64,000 nucleotides of DNA from Endobacterium cereale (lineage in GTDB: Bacteria > Pseudomonadota > Alphaproteobacteria > Rhizobiales > Rhizobiaceae). Both the position numbers and the translations under genes were made by a program. Positions within the stretch are counted from its first letter, which is position 1; every line of letters begins with the position of its first letter. The stretch lies in contig NZ_WIXI01000051.1 of NCBI RefSeq assembly GCF_009617585.1, forward strand, positions 434,001 to 498,000. The letters are read 5' to 3'. Positions 18,797 through 26,078 of the stretch are shown here, one piece after another. The notes beneath the pieces were generated by a model, which worked only from the letters and a program-made list of their open reading frames with translations, was not told where the DNA came from and ran no database searches.

Positions 18797-18826
18797 AAAA
18801 AGCGCCTCCTCCAGGGCGCTTTTTTT
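18797..18826 (+). terminator. Rho-independent terminator of the sugar transferase gene
   Basis: A-run, AGCGCC stem, 8-nt loop, GGCGCT, then seven T; a canonical intrinsic terminator 33 bp after the stop codon. Confidence 0.9.
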
Positions 18827-18885
18827 CTGCGTTTTCCGTTACTCCCTCAACTTTTCCACAATCGGGACAAAAAGCCGTGAACCGC

Positions 18886-18900
18886 TTAGGTAAATGTTAA
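18886..18900. promoter_or_regulatory. CtrA-box-like site upstream of sciP
   Basis: TTAG, seven bases, then TTAA (followed by AAC) 52 bp ahead of the sciP ATG; one mismatch to TTAA-N7-TTAA. In Caulobacter sciP is a CtrA target, which makes the site credible. Confidence 0.5.
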
Positions 18901-18951
18901 AACTGCGGCTCTAGGGTCAGTTGCGTGGTCTTGAGTAGTGTAGAGAGTCCA

Positions 18952-19227
18952 ATGACCGAAATGATCCGACCCCGAGTTAAATATGTCATCGGACCCGATG
19001 GCAGCCCTTTGACGATTGCGGACTTGCCCCCGGCCGATACGCGCCGCTGGGTCATCCGTCGCAAGGCTGAGGTGGTTGCCGCTGTTCGTGGTGGCCTGTT
19101 GAGCTTGGAAGAAGCCTGTGAGCGTTATACGCTGACAGTAGAGGAGTTCCTGTCCTGGCAGGCCTCGATTAACGATCACGGCCTTGCCGGCCTGAGAACA
19201 ACCCGTATCCAGCAGTATCGTCACTGA
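18952..19227 (+). CDS. sciP: SciP, DUF1153 regulator that antagonises CtrA
   Basis: This 91-residue protein is the DUF1153 helix-turn-helix family: RPRVKYVIGPDGSPLTIADL at the start, RRWVIRRKAEVVAAVRGGLL and the recognition region EACERYTLTVEEFLSWQ. In Caulobacter SciP binds DNA and CtrA and lowers CtrA-dependent transcription in late S/G1. The ATG at 18952 matches the conserved family start; nine residues of open frame upstream (from 18925) are not conserved in type. ctrA itself lies 1.5 kb away and chpT beyond it, so regulator, target and phosphotransferase are clustered. A CtrA-like box precedes the gene. Confidence 0.93.
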   Translation: MTEMIRPRVKYVIGPDGSPLTIADLPPADTRRWVIRRKAEVVAAVRGGLLSLEEACERYTLTVEEFLSWQASINDHGLAGLRTTRIQQYRH

Positions 19228-19257
19228 TCACTGCCGACGCCGAATTTGGCCTGCTTT

Positions 19258-19298
19258 AACCCCTCTCGACCTCAGGGCCGCGAGGGGTTCTGCTTTTT
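19258..19298 (+). terminator. Intrinsic terminator of sciP, overlapping the 3' end of the pqiA-like gene
   Basis: AACCCCTC and GAGGGGTT form an 8-bp stem around a 16-nt loop, followed by CTGCTTTTT. It spans the stop codon of the convergent gene at 19272. Confidence 0.6.
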
Positions 19299-19763
19299 CA
19301 GCCTGCGCTTCAGCAAGGCATGCCGTTCCCAGAGCGGCAAAAGTGCTGCGGAAATCAGCGTCGAGCCGGCGTAAAACCAAAGGCCCGGCTGCGTTATCGC
19401 TTCCGCCAACCCGCTGGTCTTGGCCGCAAAAACCACGATCGCCACCAGCATCACATCCATCATCGACCATTTGGAAAGATGCGGCATCAGCCGACCGAGC
19501 CGGCTGCGCTTTAACTGGCCCTCCCCGCGTACGGCGCCAAGCGCCAGAACCGCGAGTTTCAGGATCGGAAACAGGATGGAAAATCCGCCGACCAGCAAGG
19601 CGAGCAGAATATCGCCACCCATCCAAAGGGATGAAACAATGCCGACCAATGACGGCGTCTTGGTGAAAAAGTAAAAGCTGTCGAAGCGCATGATCGGCAG
19701 GAAAAGGCCGAGCATCAGAAAAACGGCTGCGACAAGTATCAAAAGAAATTTAGGCAGATCCAT
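19272..19763 (-). CDS. paraquat-inducible protein A-like inner-membrane protein
   Basis: The 163-residue protein has four predicted transmembrane segments and the PqiA motifs FLPIMRFDSFYFF, SLWMGGD and SKWSMMDVMLVAIVVFAAK. PqiA proteins are inner-membrane partners in envelope lipid trafficking/stress systems; this is a single half-size copy without PqiB/MCE neighbours. The ATG at 19763 is preferred over the TTG one codon earlier because it follows CGGAGC at normal spacing. It converges on sciP. Confidence 0.85.
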   Translation of the reverse strand: MDLPKFLLILVAAVFLMLGLFLPIMRFDSFYFFTKTPSLVGIVSSLWMGGDILLALLVGGFSILFPILKLAVLALGAVRGEGQLKRSRLGRLMPHLSKWSMMDVMLVAIVVFAAKTSGLAEAITQPGLWFYAGSTLISAALLPLWERHALLKRRLKKQNPSRP

Positions 19764-19830
19764 CAATCGCTCCGGTCTTGTTGCGACTGGATATAGACTA
19801 TCGGATCGACCGAGGCACCTGACAAAAACG

Positions 19831-19862
19831 AAAACGGGCCCGGCAGGAAAACCTGCCCGGCC
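19831..19862 (-). terminator. Terminator of fliJ
   Basis: On the minus strand GGCCGGGCAGG and CCTGCCGGGCC form a stem with one mismatch and an AAAA/TTTT tetraloop, followed by CGTTTTCGTTTTT, 41 bp after the fliJ stop. Confidence 0.75.
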
Positions 19863-19902
19863 ACGTTAACGAAACGGATCCGGCAAAACGGATCGGAAAC
19901 CT

Positions 19903-20256
19903 TTAAGCGCGGGCGCGCTGGTTTCCGACGTCACGCTCTTCGAGCGCCGTTGCCTTGGAAAGTTCTGCCTGGGCTTCTTCAAGCGCCAGTTCGGCAGAAT
20001 CCTGCTGGGTTTTCAGCTCTCGGATCGAAACCTGGAGGTTATCCGCCCGCTGCCGTGCCGCCTTCGCAAAGGTCGGATAGGCAAAATGGCCCGGATCGGT
20101 AATTCCCGACTTCTTTTCTTCAAGCGTGATCTGGTGTTCCAGCTCTTTCGCCATTCTTTCAAATTCCGCCATCATCATCTGCAACTGCTGCAGCTGGCGG
20201 CGTTTGTCATTCACCTGAAATTCCTTCAGGCGAACCAGACTGTCACGCGATTTCAT
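19903..20256 (-). CDS. fliJ: flagellar export protein FliJ-like coiled coil
   Basis: This 117-residue, almost wholly helical protein begins MKSRDSLVRLKEFQVNDKRR and has heptad patterns throughout, with several QL/EL repeats. Length, composition and position next to ctrA match the FliJ proteins of rhizobia. FliJ is the general chaperone/stalk of the flagellar type III export ATPase. The ATG at 20256 follows GGGAG; twelve further residues of upstream open frame are not part of the family. No other flagellar gene is in the window, and confidence rests on composition and synteny rather than a catalytic motif. Confidence 0.75.
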   Translation of the reverse strand: MKSRDSLVRLKEFQVNDKRRQLQQLQMMMAEFERMAKELEHQITLEEKKSGITDPGHFAYPTFAKAARQRADNLQVSIRELKTQQDSAELALEEAQAELSKATALEERDVGNQRARA

Positions 20257-20696
20257 ACGCAATACTCCCGTGGATAGCGAGACCCCGGCCAATTCACAAA
20301 CATGCCTGTGTCCGAGCTGATACAGATAGGACCAAAAAAATTTCCACGACGTTAATAAAATTCCGGTCGCGGTAACCTTTCGTTTACGGGCATCGTTAAT
20401 GATAAACCCGATCGCTTAAGGGTCAGTAAATGCCATGGTCGATTTTCGACAAACGACAATGACGAGTCGTATGAATCACTTAGCGCAATTTCCTCGCGTT
20501 ATGATTCAGGTTTTGGCGGTGACGGATTCTCAATTGAAATCAGGCCAGTACCAATTTTGTTTAACAAATTCCTGTACCTTGCCAACACGAGTCAGAGTTT
20601 GTTAACCATTTGGTGGCAGCCTCCAAATCAGGCAACGACTGGATCCGGTGCGCGTTAGGGGGTTGCAAACCTTTCGCGGCGGTAAAGGGGAAAAAT
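20257..20696. promoter_or_regulatory. fliJ-ctrA divergent intergenic region with five GANTC sites
   Basis: This 440-bp gene-free interval drives fliJ leftward and ctrA rightward and is AT-rich. Five GANTC motifs, the CcrM methylation target, sit within 130 bp (20464, 20473, 20503, 20525, 20589); random expectation is one per 256 bp. TTAA-containing elements occur at 20401-20430 (TTAA-N7-TAAA) and at 20601 (GTTAACCATT, shared with the site at 17934). In Caulobacter the ctrA promoter is controlled by CcrM methylation and by CtrA itself. Confidence 0.7.
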
Positions 20697-21398
20697 ATGC
20701 GGGTTCTATTGATCGAAGACGACAGCGCAACGGCTCAGAGCATCGAGCTTATGCTGAAGTCCGAAAGTTTTAACGTTTACACCACCGATCTCGGTGAAGA
20801 GGGCGTCGATCTCGGCAAACTCTACGACTACGACATCATCCTTCTGGATCTTAACCTGCCGGACATGTCCGGTTACGAAGTGCTGCGGACGCTGCGCCTC
20901 TCGAAGGTCAAGACCCCGATCCTTATCCTGTCGGGCATGGCGGGCATCGAAGACAAGGTACGAGGCCTTGGTTTCGGCGCTGACGACTACATGACCAAGC
21001 CGTTCCACAAGGACGAACTGGTTGCACGTATTCACGCCATCGTTCGTCGCTCCAAGGGTCACGCTCAGTCGATCATCATCACCGGTGAACTGATCGTCAA
21101 CCTGGACGCCAAGACCGTTGAAGTCGGCGGCCAGCGTGTTCATCTGACGGGCAAGGAATACCAGATGCTGGAGTTGCTTTCGCTCCGCAAGGGTACGACG
21201 CTCACCAAGGAAATGTTCCTGAACCACCTTTACGGCGGCATGGACGAGCCCGAACTGAAGATCATCGACGTTTTCATCTGCAAGCTGCGCAAGAAGCTCG
21301 CAAATGCCGCCGATGGCGCCAACTATATCGAAACCGTCTGGGGCCGCGGCTATGTGCTGCGCGAGCCGGATGGGGCGGAATACGCCGAAACGGCCTGA
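20697..21398 (+). CDS. ctrA: cell cycle response regulator CtrA
   Basis: The 233-residue OmpR-type regulator begins MRVLLIEDDSATAQSIELML, has the phospho-acceptor Asp51 in ILLDLNLPDMSGYEVL, the conserved Lys in DDYMTKPF, and a winged-helix DNA-binding domain ending in ETVWGRGYVLREP. Length and sequence are those of CtrA, the master regulator of division, DNA replication and polar development in alphaproteobacteria. It is phosphorylated through the CckA-ChpT relay; chpT lies 0.6 kb away. The ATG at 20697 follows AAAGGGG; the longer frame to 20610 is not conserved in type. It ends in a 13-bp stem terminator. Confidence 0.97.
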   Translation: MRVLLIEDDSATAQSIELMLKSESFNVYTTDLGEEGVDLGKLYDYDIILLDLNLPDMSGYEVLRTLRLSKVKTPILILSGMAGIEDKVRGLGFGADDYMTKPFHKDELVARIHAIVRRSKGHAQSIIITGELIVNLDAKTVEVGGQRVHLTGKEYQMLELLSLRKGTTLTKEMFLNHLYGGMDEPELKIIDVFICKLRKKLANAADGANYIETVWGRGYVLREPDGAEYAETA

Positions 21399-21424
21399 TA
21401 GAAATATCGGAATTCCCCTTCCGC

Positions 21425-21457
21425 AAGGCCCGCGCGAACGTCATCGCGCGGGCCTTT
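21425..21457 (+). terminator. Terminator of ctrA
   Basis: A perfect 13-bp stem AAGGCCCGCGCGA/TCGCGCGGGCCTT with a 6-nt loop begins 27 bp after the ctrA stop and is followed by a short T-run. Confidence 0.8.
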
Positions 21458-21500
21458 GCACGTTCACGGACAGCCTGGTGACAGGCCGATCACGGATGCG

Positions 21501-21529
21501 AAAAAACCGGGCACGTCAAAACGTCCCGG
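21501..21529 (-). terminator. Terminator of the response regulator gene
   Basis: On the minus strand a CCGGG-ACGT stem with one bulge is followed by TTTTTT, 26 bp after the stop codon at 21555. Confidence 0.75.
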
Positions 21530-21554
21530 CAATCGTCATTTCATTTTTTGGAAA

Positions 21555-21917
21555 TCAGGCCGCGATCGACAGGTTGGCAAAGACCGAGGACAGGATCTTG
21601 CGGTCGAACGGCTTCAGCAGGAAGTCGTCGGCGCCGGCACGCTTGCCCTGCATCATCTTGCGCAGATCGGCTTCGATCACACAATAATAGATGCGCACCT
21701 TGTCGCCATTCGGAATGGCGCGAACGCCGGTGATCAATTCCAGTGCGCCTTCAAGACCCGCATCGACGATCAGCACGACGGGAAGTTCGGCCTTGCAGCG
21801 CTGAAGCGCTTCGCCCGAACTTGCCGATTCCGACACCATGAAGTTGAGTTCGCTGAGGATACGCTTCGCAACGGTCCGGACGATATCGGAACTGTCGGCA
21901 ATCATCAGACGCTGCAT
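21555..21917 (-). CDS. single-domain receiver protein, atypical, between ctrA and chpT
   Basis: The 120-residue protein is a stand-alone receiver: acceptor Asp52 in VLIVDAGLEG and Lys102 in FLLKPF are present. The usual acidic pair reads AD (MIADSSD), and the Thr/Ser after strand 4 is replaced by Cys79-Val80, so the phosphorylation switch may be altered. It is not CpdR-like at the N-terminus. The ATG at 21917 follows GGGGAG; 13 upstream residues of open frame were dropped. It lies 97 bp downstream of chpT on the same strand and could belong to the CckA-ChpT-CtrA network; that is inference from position. Confidence 0.85.
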   Translation of the reverse strand: MQRLMIADSSDIVRTVAKRILSELNFMVSESASSGEALQRCKAELPVVLIVDAGLEGALELITGVRAIPNGDKVRIYYCVIEADLRKMMQGKRAGADDFLLKPFDRKILSSVFANLSIAA

Positions 21918-22014
21918 AGTGGACTCCCCAATGGATCCGGCCTTCGAAGGAAGCACCGGATCCCGATCCTAAGGGAGCCTCAGCTAATGAATGGTTACCG
22001 ATCAGCGATATAAA

Positions 22015-22662
22015 TCACGCGATTGCCATTTCCGCGATAAAGGCAATCTTATCTTCGAAAACGACGTGTTTCAGATCCATACCCGCTTCTTCGGCCAGCA
22101 GCACAGTATAATAAGGCTGGATCGAATGGGCGTCGACAGCCTCTTCCATGCTGCCGGAGCAGATTTCGATGAATTTCGGCGGTACGCGCAGCATCCGGCC
22201 CTTGGTCGTGATGGTGAACTTCGCGTCCGTTTCCGGATTTTCCAGCATGACCTCAAGGCTGCCACCGCGCGGGATAGAGCCATAAGCGACCATGAACAGG
22301 TTAAGCAACAGCTTGACCCGGTTCTTCGGGATGATGGCGCGCGGGCCGGTCCAGGTTACTTCGACCTTCTTGTCCGCGTCCGCAAAATCCTTGGCAGCTT
22401 TTTCCGCTTCGCCGGTATCGATCGAAGCACCAACCGAGCCGGAAGCACCGAAAGCGAGGCGGGCAAACTTCAGGCGAACCGAGGCGTTCAGTGCGGACGC
22501 ACGGATCAGGTCCAGGGCTTCCTCGTCGGTACCGCCTTCGTCGAGCAGTTCCAGACCGTTGTTAATGGCGCCGACCGGCGAGATGACATCGTGGCAGACG
22601 CGGCTGCACAGAAGGGCTGCGAGGTCGGCACCGCTCAAGGTGAGATTGGGGTTCTTCGGCAT
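22015..22662 (-). CDS. chpT: histidine phosphotransferase ChpT
   Basis: The 215-residue protein resembles a degenerate histidine kinase: a DHp-like region with the phospho-His24 in CSRVCHDVISPVGAINNGLELL and a C-terminal ATPase-like fold without nucleotide-binding motifs. This is ChpT, which passes phosphate from CckA to CtrA and CpdR. It begins at ATG 22662 after an AGGAACTCCCG ribosome site. It is divergent from eipA; a CtrA-like box in the shared region could serve both. Confidence 0.93.
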   Translation of the reverse strand: MPKNPNLTLSGADLAALLCSRVCHDVISPVGAINNGLELLDEGGTDEEALDLIRASALNASVRLKFARLAFGASGSVGASIDTGEAEKAAKDFADADKKVEVTWTGPRAIIPKNRVKLLLNLFMVAYGSIPRGGSLEVMLENPETDAKFTITTKGRMLRVPPKFIEICSGSMEEAVDAHSIQPYYTVLLAEEAGMDLKHVVFEDKIAFIAEMAIA

Positions 22663-22824
22663 CGGGAGTTCCTGTTGCTCTTCTTTAAAATGTCACAGCG
22701 TCCTTTGCGCGCCATACATATGGCACACGGCGCTGTATTGTCGTCCGCGAATGGCGAGAACCTGAGCACGCCAACGTTGCGCGAGAATGACGTCAGCGTT
22801 GCGCCTTAAGAACACCATTTTTGG

Positions 22825-22840
22825 TAAACCGATTGTTAAC
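22825..22840. promoter_or_regulatory. CtrA-box-like site between chpT and eipA
   Basis: TAAA, exactly seven bases, then TTAAC; one mismatch to TTAA-N7-TTAAC. A CTATAT element that fits an alphaproteobacterial -10 lies at 22866-22871, and a GATTC methylation site at 22880, both ahead of eipA. Confidence 0.55.
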
Positions 22841-22906
22841 ACCATCGCCTCAAGATGGTTAGACCGCTATATGCGACGAGATTCGATGCAAACCACGGAA
22901 AGAACG

Positions 22907-23506
22907 ATGCGCCCCAGCAAACTTTACGCCATCGCCCGCCTGGGTTTACAGAGCCTGCTTGCCCCTGTCCTTGCAATGCCTCTTGCCCTCCCCACCGTTG
23001 CCGCCGCCCAACAACAGAGCGGTGAACAGTACACGGCGCAGGAAATTGTCGATGCCGGACATAGCTTCTTCGGCAATGCAAGCGGTGGCTTGGCCAAGGT
23101 TGTCGAGCGCGCTTTCCAGCAATATGGCCTGCCGAACGGTTACATTCTCGGCCAGGAAGGTTCCGGCGCCTTCATCGCCGGCCTCACCTATGGCGAAGGC
23201 CAGCTCTATACGAAGAATGCCGGCCAGCACGAAGTCTATTGGCAGGGGCCGTCTCTTGGCATCGACTACGGTGGCCAGGGCACCCGCGCCATGATGCTTG
23301 TCTATGACCTGCAGTCGATCGAGGCCCTTTATGCCCGTTACGGCGGTGTCAGCGGCTCGGCCTTCGTCATCGCCGGCGTCGGCATGACGGTTCTCAAGAA
23401 CCGCAATGTTGTGCTGGTGCCGATCCGCACCGGTCTTGGCGCACGCCTCGGCGTCAATGTCGGCTACCTGAAGCTGACGCCGAACCCGACCTGGAACCCC
23501 TTCTGA
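22907..23506 (+). CDS. eipA: EipA-type periplasmic envelope protein (DUF1134)
   Basis: The protein has 199 residues. A signal peptide (residues 1 to about 33, cleavage near VAAAQQ) precedes a DUF1134 domain containing ASGGLAKVVERAFQQYGLPNGY, GSGAFIAGLTYGEG and VGMTVLKNRN. The Brucella member, EipA, is a small periplasmic beta-barrel needed for envelope integrity. I chose ATG 22907 because GGAAAG lies 5 bp before it; ATGs at 22886 and 22871 are alternatives, though 22871 overlaps the putative -10. The CtrA-like box upstream fits control of an envelope gene by the cell cycle. Confidence 0.88.
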   Translation: MRPSKLYAIARLGLQSLLAPVLAMPLALPTVAAAQQQSGEQYTAQEIVDAGHSFFGNASGGLAKVVERAFQQYGLPNGYILGQEGSGAFIAGLTYGEGQLYTKNAGQHEVYWQGPSLGIDYGGQGTRAMMLVYDLQSIEALYARYGGVSGSAFVIAGVGMTVLKNRNVVLVPIRTGLGARLGVNVGYLKLTPNPTWNPF

Positions 23507-23532
23507 TCCTTGCTATCTAACTTTCGCCTTTT

Positions 23533-23565
23533 AGGCGTGCGAAGCGCTTGCCGCCTCGCACGCCT
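23533..23565 (+). terminator. hairpin after eipA
   Basis: A perfect 10-bp stem AGGCGTGCGA/TCGCACGCCT with a 13-nt loop, 27 bp after the stop; no T-run follows, so termination is uncertain. Confidence 0.4.
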
Positions 23566-23635
23566 CATGCTTAGTTTATACTTGGCAGGAAGACGGTATC
23601 AGGCTCGATAATTCAGACTGCGGGATGGCCCTCAC

Positions 23636-24805
23636 GTGATCCAATTTGCTTTGTTGTTCGGCCTCGGCTTTCTGACTGCGGTTCTACTTGCGATGATTCT
23701 TGCGCCCGCCATTCATCGGCGGATCGTGCGCTATACGGAAAACCGCATTCAGGCGACCATGCCGATCAGCCCGCAGGAGGTGCGCGCCCAGCGTGACATG
23801 GCGCGTGCCGTCTATGCCGCGGAGAACGCCCGCACCAAGCAGGACCTGGCGAAGGCGCGCGATAAGGCCCTGGCACTGCAATTGCGTTATGATGGCATCA
23901 CCGGCGACGCCACCCGCCTGCAATCGGAAAACCACGAACTGCATATGCAGATTGATGACATGAACACCGAAGCATCCGACCTGCGGTCGCGCCTTCGCCG
24001 TGAGGATGTCTATATCCAGCAATTGCGCGCCGCCTTGCAAACCGTTGAGGATGCCGGTGCCACCAAGGATCTTGAAATAGAAACCCTGCACAAGCGGGTC
24101 ATGAAGCTTGGGGCCGACCTCGACAATCTGACCATCGACCTGTCGACGCGCGACACCGAGGTCGAGAACCTGAAGTTCCGGGTGACGGCGCTGCGCGAAG
24201 AGCGGGACACCTTGCGCCAGGACGTCAAGCTGCTCACCACCCGCACCAAGGAAGCGGAAATCCGCCTGACGCAGGAAGAGCATAAGGCCCTGCGCCTTGA
24301 AGACAAGCTCGCGCGCGAAACAGCGGAACGTAACGACAAGGAAAGCGCGCTTGAGCGTCGTGATGTGGAAATTACCCGCCTTCGCGACAAGGTGAAGACG
24401 GCCAATGCGGAAACCCGTAGCGCCAACAAGGCGCTGAAGGCTGCCGGCATCACCCTGCCGGCGCCGACGAAGAAAGCCGCAGAACCGGAAAAAATCTCGG
24501 TCATTCCCGCCGGGATTTCCGAAACGGGGAACGACCTGACATCCATGGCTCAGGACATCCGCAACCGCGGAACGGCTCTCGGCGAACGCCTGACGAAGCC
24601 GCGCGGCAAGGCCGGAGATGATGCCATCCGTTCCGAAATGGCCTCGATCGCCGCCAGCATGGTAGCACTGACCGCAACCGCCGAAGGCCCGTCCTCACCC
24701 ATTCACAAACTGCTGGAGACGCCGGCAGAGCCGTCAGAGACTGGCCGCATCAGTCTTGCTGATCGCGCTCGCGAAGCGATTGCCGAACAGACGCAAAGCG
24801 CCTGA
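23636..24805 (+). CDS. membrane-anchored coiled-coil protein, function unknown
   Basis: The 389-residue protein has one N-terminal transmembrane helix (about 3-25, FALLFGLGFLTAVLLAMILA), then about 220 residues of nearly continuous coiled coil (heptads from 45 to 275), and a Pro/Ala/Ser-rich tail. Such an architecture suggests an inner-membrane scaffold with a long cytoplasmic rod. The start is GTG 23636. It follows eipA and converges to within 2 bp of the methyltransferase gene. I recognise no family; a link to division or polarity would be guesswork from position. Confidence 0.8.
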   Translation: MIQFALLFGLGFLTAVLLAMILAPAIHRRIVRYTENRIQATMPISPQEVRAQRDMARAVYAAENARTKQDLAKARDKALALQLRYDGITGDATRLQSENHELHMQIDDMNTEASDLRSRLRREDVYIQQLRAALQTVEDAGATKDLEIETLHKRVMKLGADLDNLTIDLSTRDTEVENLKFRVTALREERDTLRQDVKLLTTRTKEAEIRLTQEEHKALRLEDKLARETAERNDKESALERRDVEITRLRDKVKTANAETRSANKALKAAGITLPAPTKKAAEPEKISVIPAGISETGNDLTSMAQDIRNRGTALGERLTKPRGKAGDDAIRSEMASIAASMVALTATAEGPSSPIHKLLETPAEPSETGRISLADRAREAIAEQTQSA

Positions 24806-24807
24806 GA

Positions 24808-25644
24808 TCAGATTTTCTGCTGGATGCGGGCGATCTCGTAAAGCGCGATGCCCGTCGCCATGCCGGCATTGAGGCTATCAAGGCCCGGCCTCTGCGAAAT
24901 CCGCGCCGTGCTGAACCGGCTCATGATCACACGGGGCAATCCCTCTCCCTCCGTTCCCGTCACCAGTGCGATGCCCCCTGCCTCTGGCGGGATTTCGCGC
25001 AGGTCTGCAGTACCGGCCGGAGACAGGCCCCAGATCGACAAACCACGCTCCGCCAGCCGCTCCAGCAGTGACAGGATTGATCCGCCGCGTGCATAGGGCA
25101 CCGACAGAACCGAGCCGACCGAGACACGCAGCGCCTTGCGATAAAGCGGATCGCAGCAGGTTTCATCTAGAAGCACCGCGTCCGCCCCGAAGGCGGCGGC
25201 ATTGCGGAACATCGCGCCGATATTGTCATGATTGGAAATACCGCAGGCGGCAACGACCAGCGCCCGCTCCGGCAGTCGGTCGATCAGGGCATCAAGCTCA
25301 GGTTCGGCAACACGTCGTCCGAGCGCCAGAATGCCACGGTGCAGATGAAAGCCGGCAATCGCATCGAGAACGGCGCTGCTCGCCACATAGACCGGCACAT
25401 CCTCAGGCACACCCGCCAGAATATCCTGCACACCATCGACCCGGTTTTCCAGCAGCAGGATCTTTTCGACTGCAAAAGCCCCTGCCCCATGCGCGGCAGT
25501 GGCCATGCGTAGAACGACAGTGCCTTCGATGATGAAACGACCCTGCCGCCCGGCAAGGTCGCGTTCCTTGATGTCGCGGAATTCTGCGATGCGGGGATCG
25601 GCCGGATCATCGATCCGGGTAAGCCCGTTCCCCTCGACACGCAT
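24808..25644 (-). CDS. TrmH/SpoU-family RNA 2'-O-methyltransferase
   Basis: The 278-residue SPOUT enzyme carries motif 1 (SNHDNIGAMFRNAAAFGADA), motif 2 (LVTGTEGEGLP) and motif 3 (GLDSLNAGMATGIALYEIAR), the knot that binds S-adenosylmethionine, after an N-terminal substrate-binding domain (GRFIIEGTVVLRMA). It would methylate ribose in tRNA or rRNA; the target is not evident. Its start codon overlaps the stop of the upstream gene by one base (TGATG), so the two are translationally coupled. Confidence 0.9.
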   Translation of the reverse strand: MRVEGNGLTRIDDPADPRIAEFRDIKERDLAGRQGRFIIEGTVVLRMATAAHGAGAFAVEKILLLENRVDGVQDILAGVPEDVPVYVASSAVLDAIAGFHLHRGILALGRRVAEPELDALIDRLPERALVVAACGISNHDNIGAMFRNAAAFGADAVLLDETCCDPLYRKALRVSVGSVLSVPYARGGSILSLLERLAERGLSIWGLSPAGTADLREIPPEAGGIALVTGTEGEGLPRVIMSRFSTARISQRPGLDSLNAGMATGIALYEIARIQQKI

Positions 25645-26036
25645 CAGTGGCTGCCGACCGTGATATCGGCGATGATACGGCCGACCGACAGATCGAAGAT
25701 CAGCGCCTTCGATGTGCCGTTAAGCTGGCCGTAGAACAGGATCTGGTTGCCCGAATGCGAAACCGACTGCACGACGAAGCCGGCCGGCAGGTTCGCGGTT
25801 GCCGCCAGCGGCTGGTCAGCCGGCACGGAAAGGCCACCGGACGTCTGCGTTGTAGCAGCCGTCTGCGGCGCCGGGCGCGTGATCTTGTAGACAATGGCGG
25901 CAAGGACGGCCATAAAGCAGACCAACAAGATGCCGCCGGAGACAAGCTGCAGCTTGATCATCTTGCGACGGATGTTCTCCATTGCCGGATCGAGCGGCTC
26001 TTCTGGGCTCTGGTCCTCGATTTCGGCTTTGGTCAT
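25644..26036 (-). CDS. single-pass membrane protein of unknown function (DUF6476-like)
   Basis: The 130-residue protein has an acidic cytoplasmic N-terminus, one transmembrane helix (about 31-52, LVSGGILLVCFMAVLAAIVY), and a periplasmic beta-rich domain ending LSVGRIIADITVGSH. It resembles the DUF6476 proteins found in this position in Rhizobiales, as far as I recall. It is the first gene of a two-gene unit with the RNA methyltransferase and is divergent from the pseudouridine synthase. Confidence 0.75.
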   Translation of the reverse strand: MTKAEIEDQSPEEPLDPAMENIRRKMIKLQLVSGGILLVCFMAVLAAIVYKITRPAPQTAATTQTSGGLSVPADQPLAATANLPAGFVVQSVSHSGNQILFYGQLNGTSKALIFDLSVGRIIADITVGSH

Positions 26037-26078
26037 GGAACGGTCCTTGCGTCAGATTTTTCAACATCGGATGAATGA

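Noticed and set aside
26036..26064. Extra general-stress promoter upstream of the pseudouridine synthase
   Set aside because: GGAAC is present, but the -10 position reads TTTT rather than CGTT, and the gene is housekeeping.
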